Source: Streptomyces longhuiensis
GTDB lineage: Bacteria; Actinomycetota; Actinomycetes; Streptomycetales; Streptomycetaceae
Assembly: GCF_020616555.1 (NCBI RefSeq)
Contig: NZ_CP085173.1
Span: 3,049,501 to 3,113,500 of the forward strand
Length of the DNA: 64,000 nt
Direction: 5' to 3'
This document shows, one piece after another, positions 63,678-64,000 of the stretch. The notes below the pieces were generated by a model. The model was given only the letters and a program-made list of their open reading frames with translations, made no database searches and was not told the origin of the DNA. Position 1 is the stretch's first letter. Every line of letters starts with the position of its first letter. The translations under genes and the position numbers were made by a program.

Positions 63678-64000
63678 TCACCGTCCCCGCGGCCACAGGT
63701 CGGGGTCGGGGGTGAACCTGATGCGCAGGACGCCGTCGCGCAGGCCGGCGCCCGCGACGGTGCAGCGGCGCAGCGCCGACGGCAGGGAGACGATGCGGCG
63801 GAGCGGTCCGGCGGTGACGACGAGTTCGTCGCCGCGCCGCACCAGCCCGAGGTCCTCGCGGACGGTGCCGGGCAGCGGCAGGTGCCACACGAGGACGCCC
63901 TCGTCGGCGATGCGGTCCTCGACGGGCCACTCCGTCGCGGCCGGCGCGGCCGGGACCGGCGGTGCGCCGAGCGCGGCCAGGTCGTCGGCGCCGCGCGGGT
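63678..64000 (-). CDS. ArsA/GET3-like ATPase, C-terminal part
   Basis: The last 107 codons of a gene that enters from beyond the window. The visible part ends in a beta-rich segment (VWHLPLPGTVREDLGLVRRG then TAGPLRRIVSLPSALRRC and RFTPDPDLWPRGR). This is the small HSP20-like domain that closes actinobacterial ArsA-family anion-transporting ATPases. The ATPase motifs lie outside the window, so the call relies on this domain. It is upstream of the DUF5304 gene on the same strand. Confidence 0.7.
   Translation of the reverse strand, partial: PRGADDLAALGAPPVPAAPAATEWPVEDRIADEGVLVWHLPLPGTVREDLGLVRRGDELVVTAGPLRRIVSLPSALRRCTVAGAGLRDGVLRIRFTPDPDLWPRGR

Overview
The window is high-G+C actinobacterial DNA (GTG, TTG and ATG starts, strong third-position G/C bias). 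It almost certainly comes from a Streptomyces chromosome. The gene order lspA, DksA-like gene, ileS, divIVA, yggT-like, sepF, ylmE, ylmD, ftsZ, ftsQ, murG, ftsW, murD, mraY, murF, murE, ftsI, ftsL, rsmH is the Streptomyces division and cell wall (dcw) cluster. I saw no phage, insertion sequence, CRISPR array, tRNA or rRNA. This is core chromosome, so most of the novelty lies in regulatory sites, small repeats and poorly characterised proteins.

Positions 1-24,200 hold the dcw region. On the minus strand are a pseudouridine synthase fragment, lspA and a lysine/alanine-rich protein with a C-terminal DksA zinc finger. On the plus strand are a DUF1059 gene and ileS, the latter behind a translational T-box riboswitch. 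After a terminator/repeat block comes a long minus-strand series from rsmH (with a recognisable promoter) down to divIVA, covering precursor synthesis (murE, murF, mraY, murD, murG), septation (ftsL, ftsI, ftsW, ftsQ, ftsZ, sepF) and polar growth (divIVA). murC and mraZ are not present.

Positions 24,400-43,400 hold a beta-carbonic anhydrase, a moxR-DUF58-transglutaminase operon, a DUF3040 protein, a methyltransferase, a HEPN-domain protein, and a TetR-controlled pair (degenerate ABC ATPase plus YhgE/Pip membrane protein). These are followed by DUF4126, a phytoene-desaturase-like flavoprotein, a membrane protein with a Gln/Tyr-rich tail, metF, thiE, an Rv2175c-like DNA-binding protein, a flavin reductase and a small beta-rich protein.

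Positions 43,400-57,000 hold a TPP riboswitch with thiO-thiS-thiG, a PASTA-domain Ser/Thr kinase, an endonuclease IV-like gene, and a His-rich DUF4396 membrane protein behind a CsoR-type copper operator. Next are a molybdopterin oxidoreductase, bacterioferritin with an iron-box-controlled Bfd partner, and class II DAHP synthase divergent from a fused anthranilate synthase that has a classical trp leader peptide and attenuator. A D-lactate dehydrogenase-like gene and pfkA follow. Positions 56,800-64,000 hold a two-component pair (MacR/MacS type), an acyltransferase, an alpha/beta hydrolase, a membrane protein, an EEP-family hydrolase, a ROK glucokinase, a DUF5304 protein and the end of an ArsA-like ATPase.

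The most interesting leads are: the CsoR operator on the His-rich DUF4396 gene; the autoregulated TetR/YhgE module whose ABC partner has lost all canonical motifs; the HEPN protein with an intact Rx4H motif; two unusual short tandem repeats (23 bp between ileS and divIVA, 13 bp across the ftsZ stop and ylmD start); the histone-H1-like/DksA fusion; and the cofactor-determining residues of PfkA.
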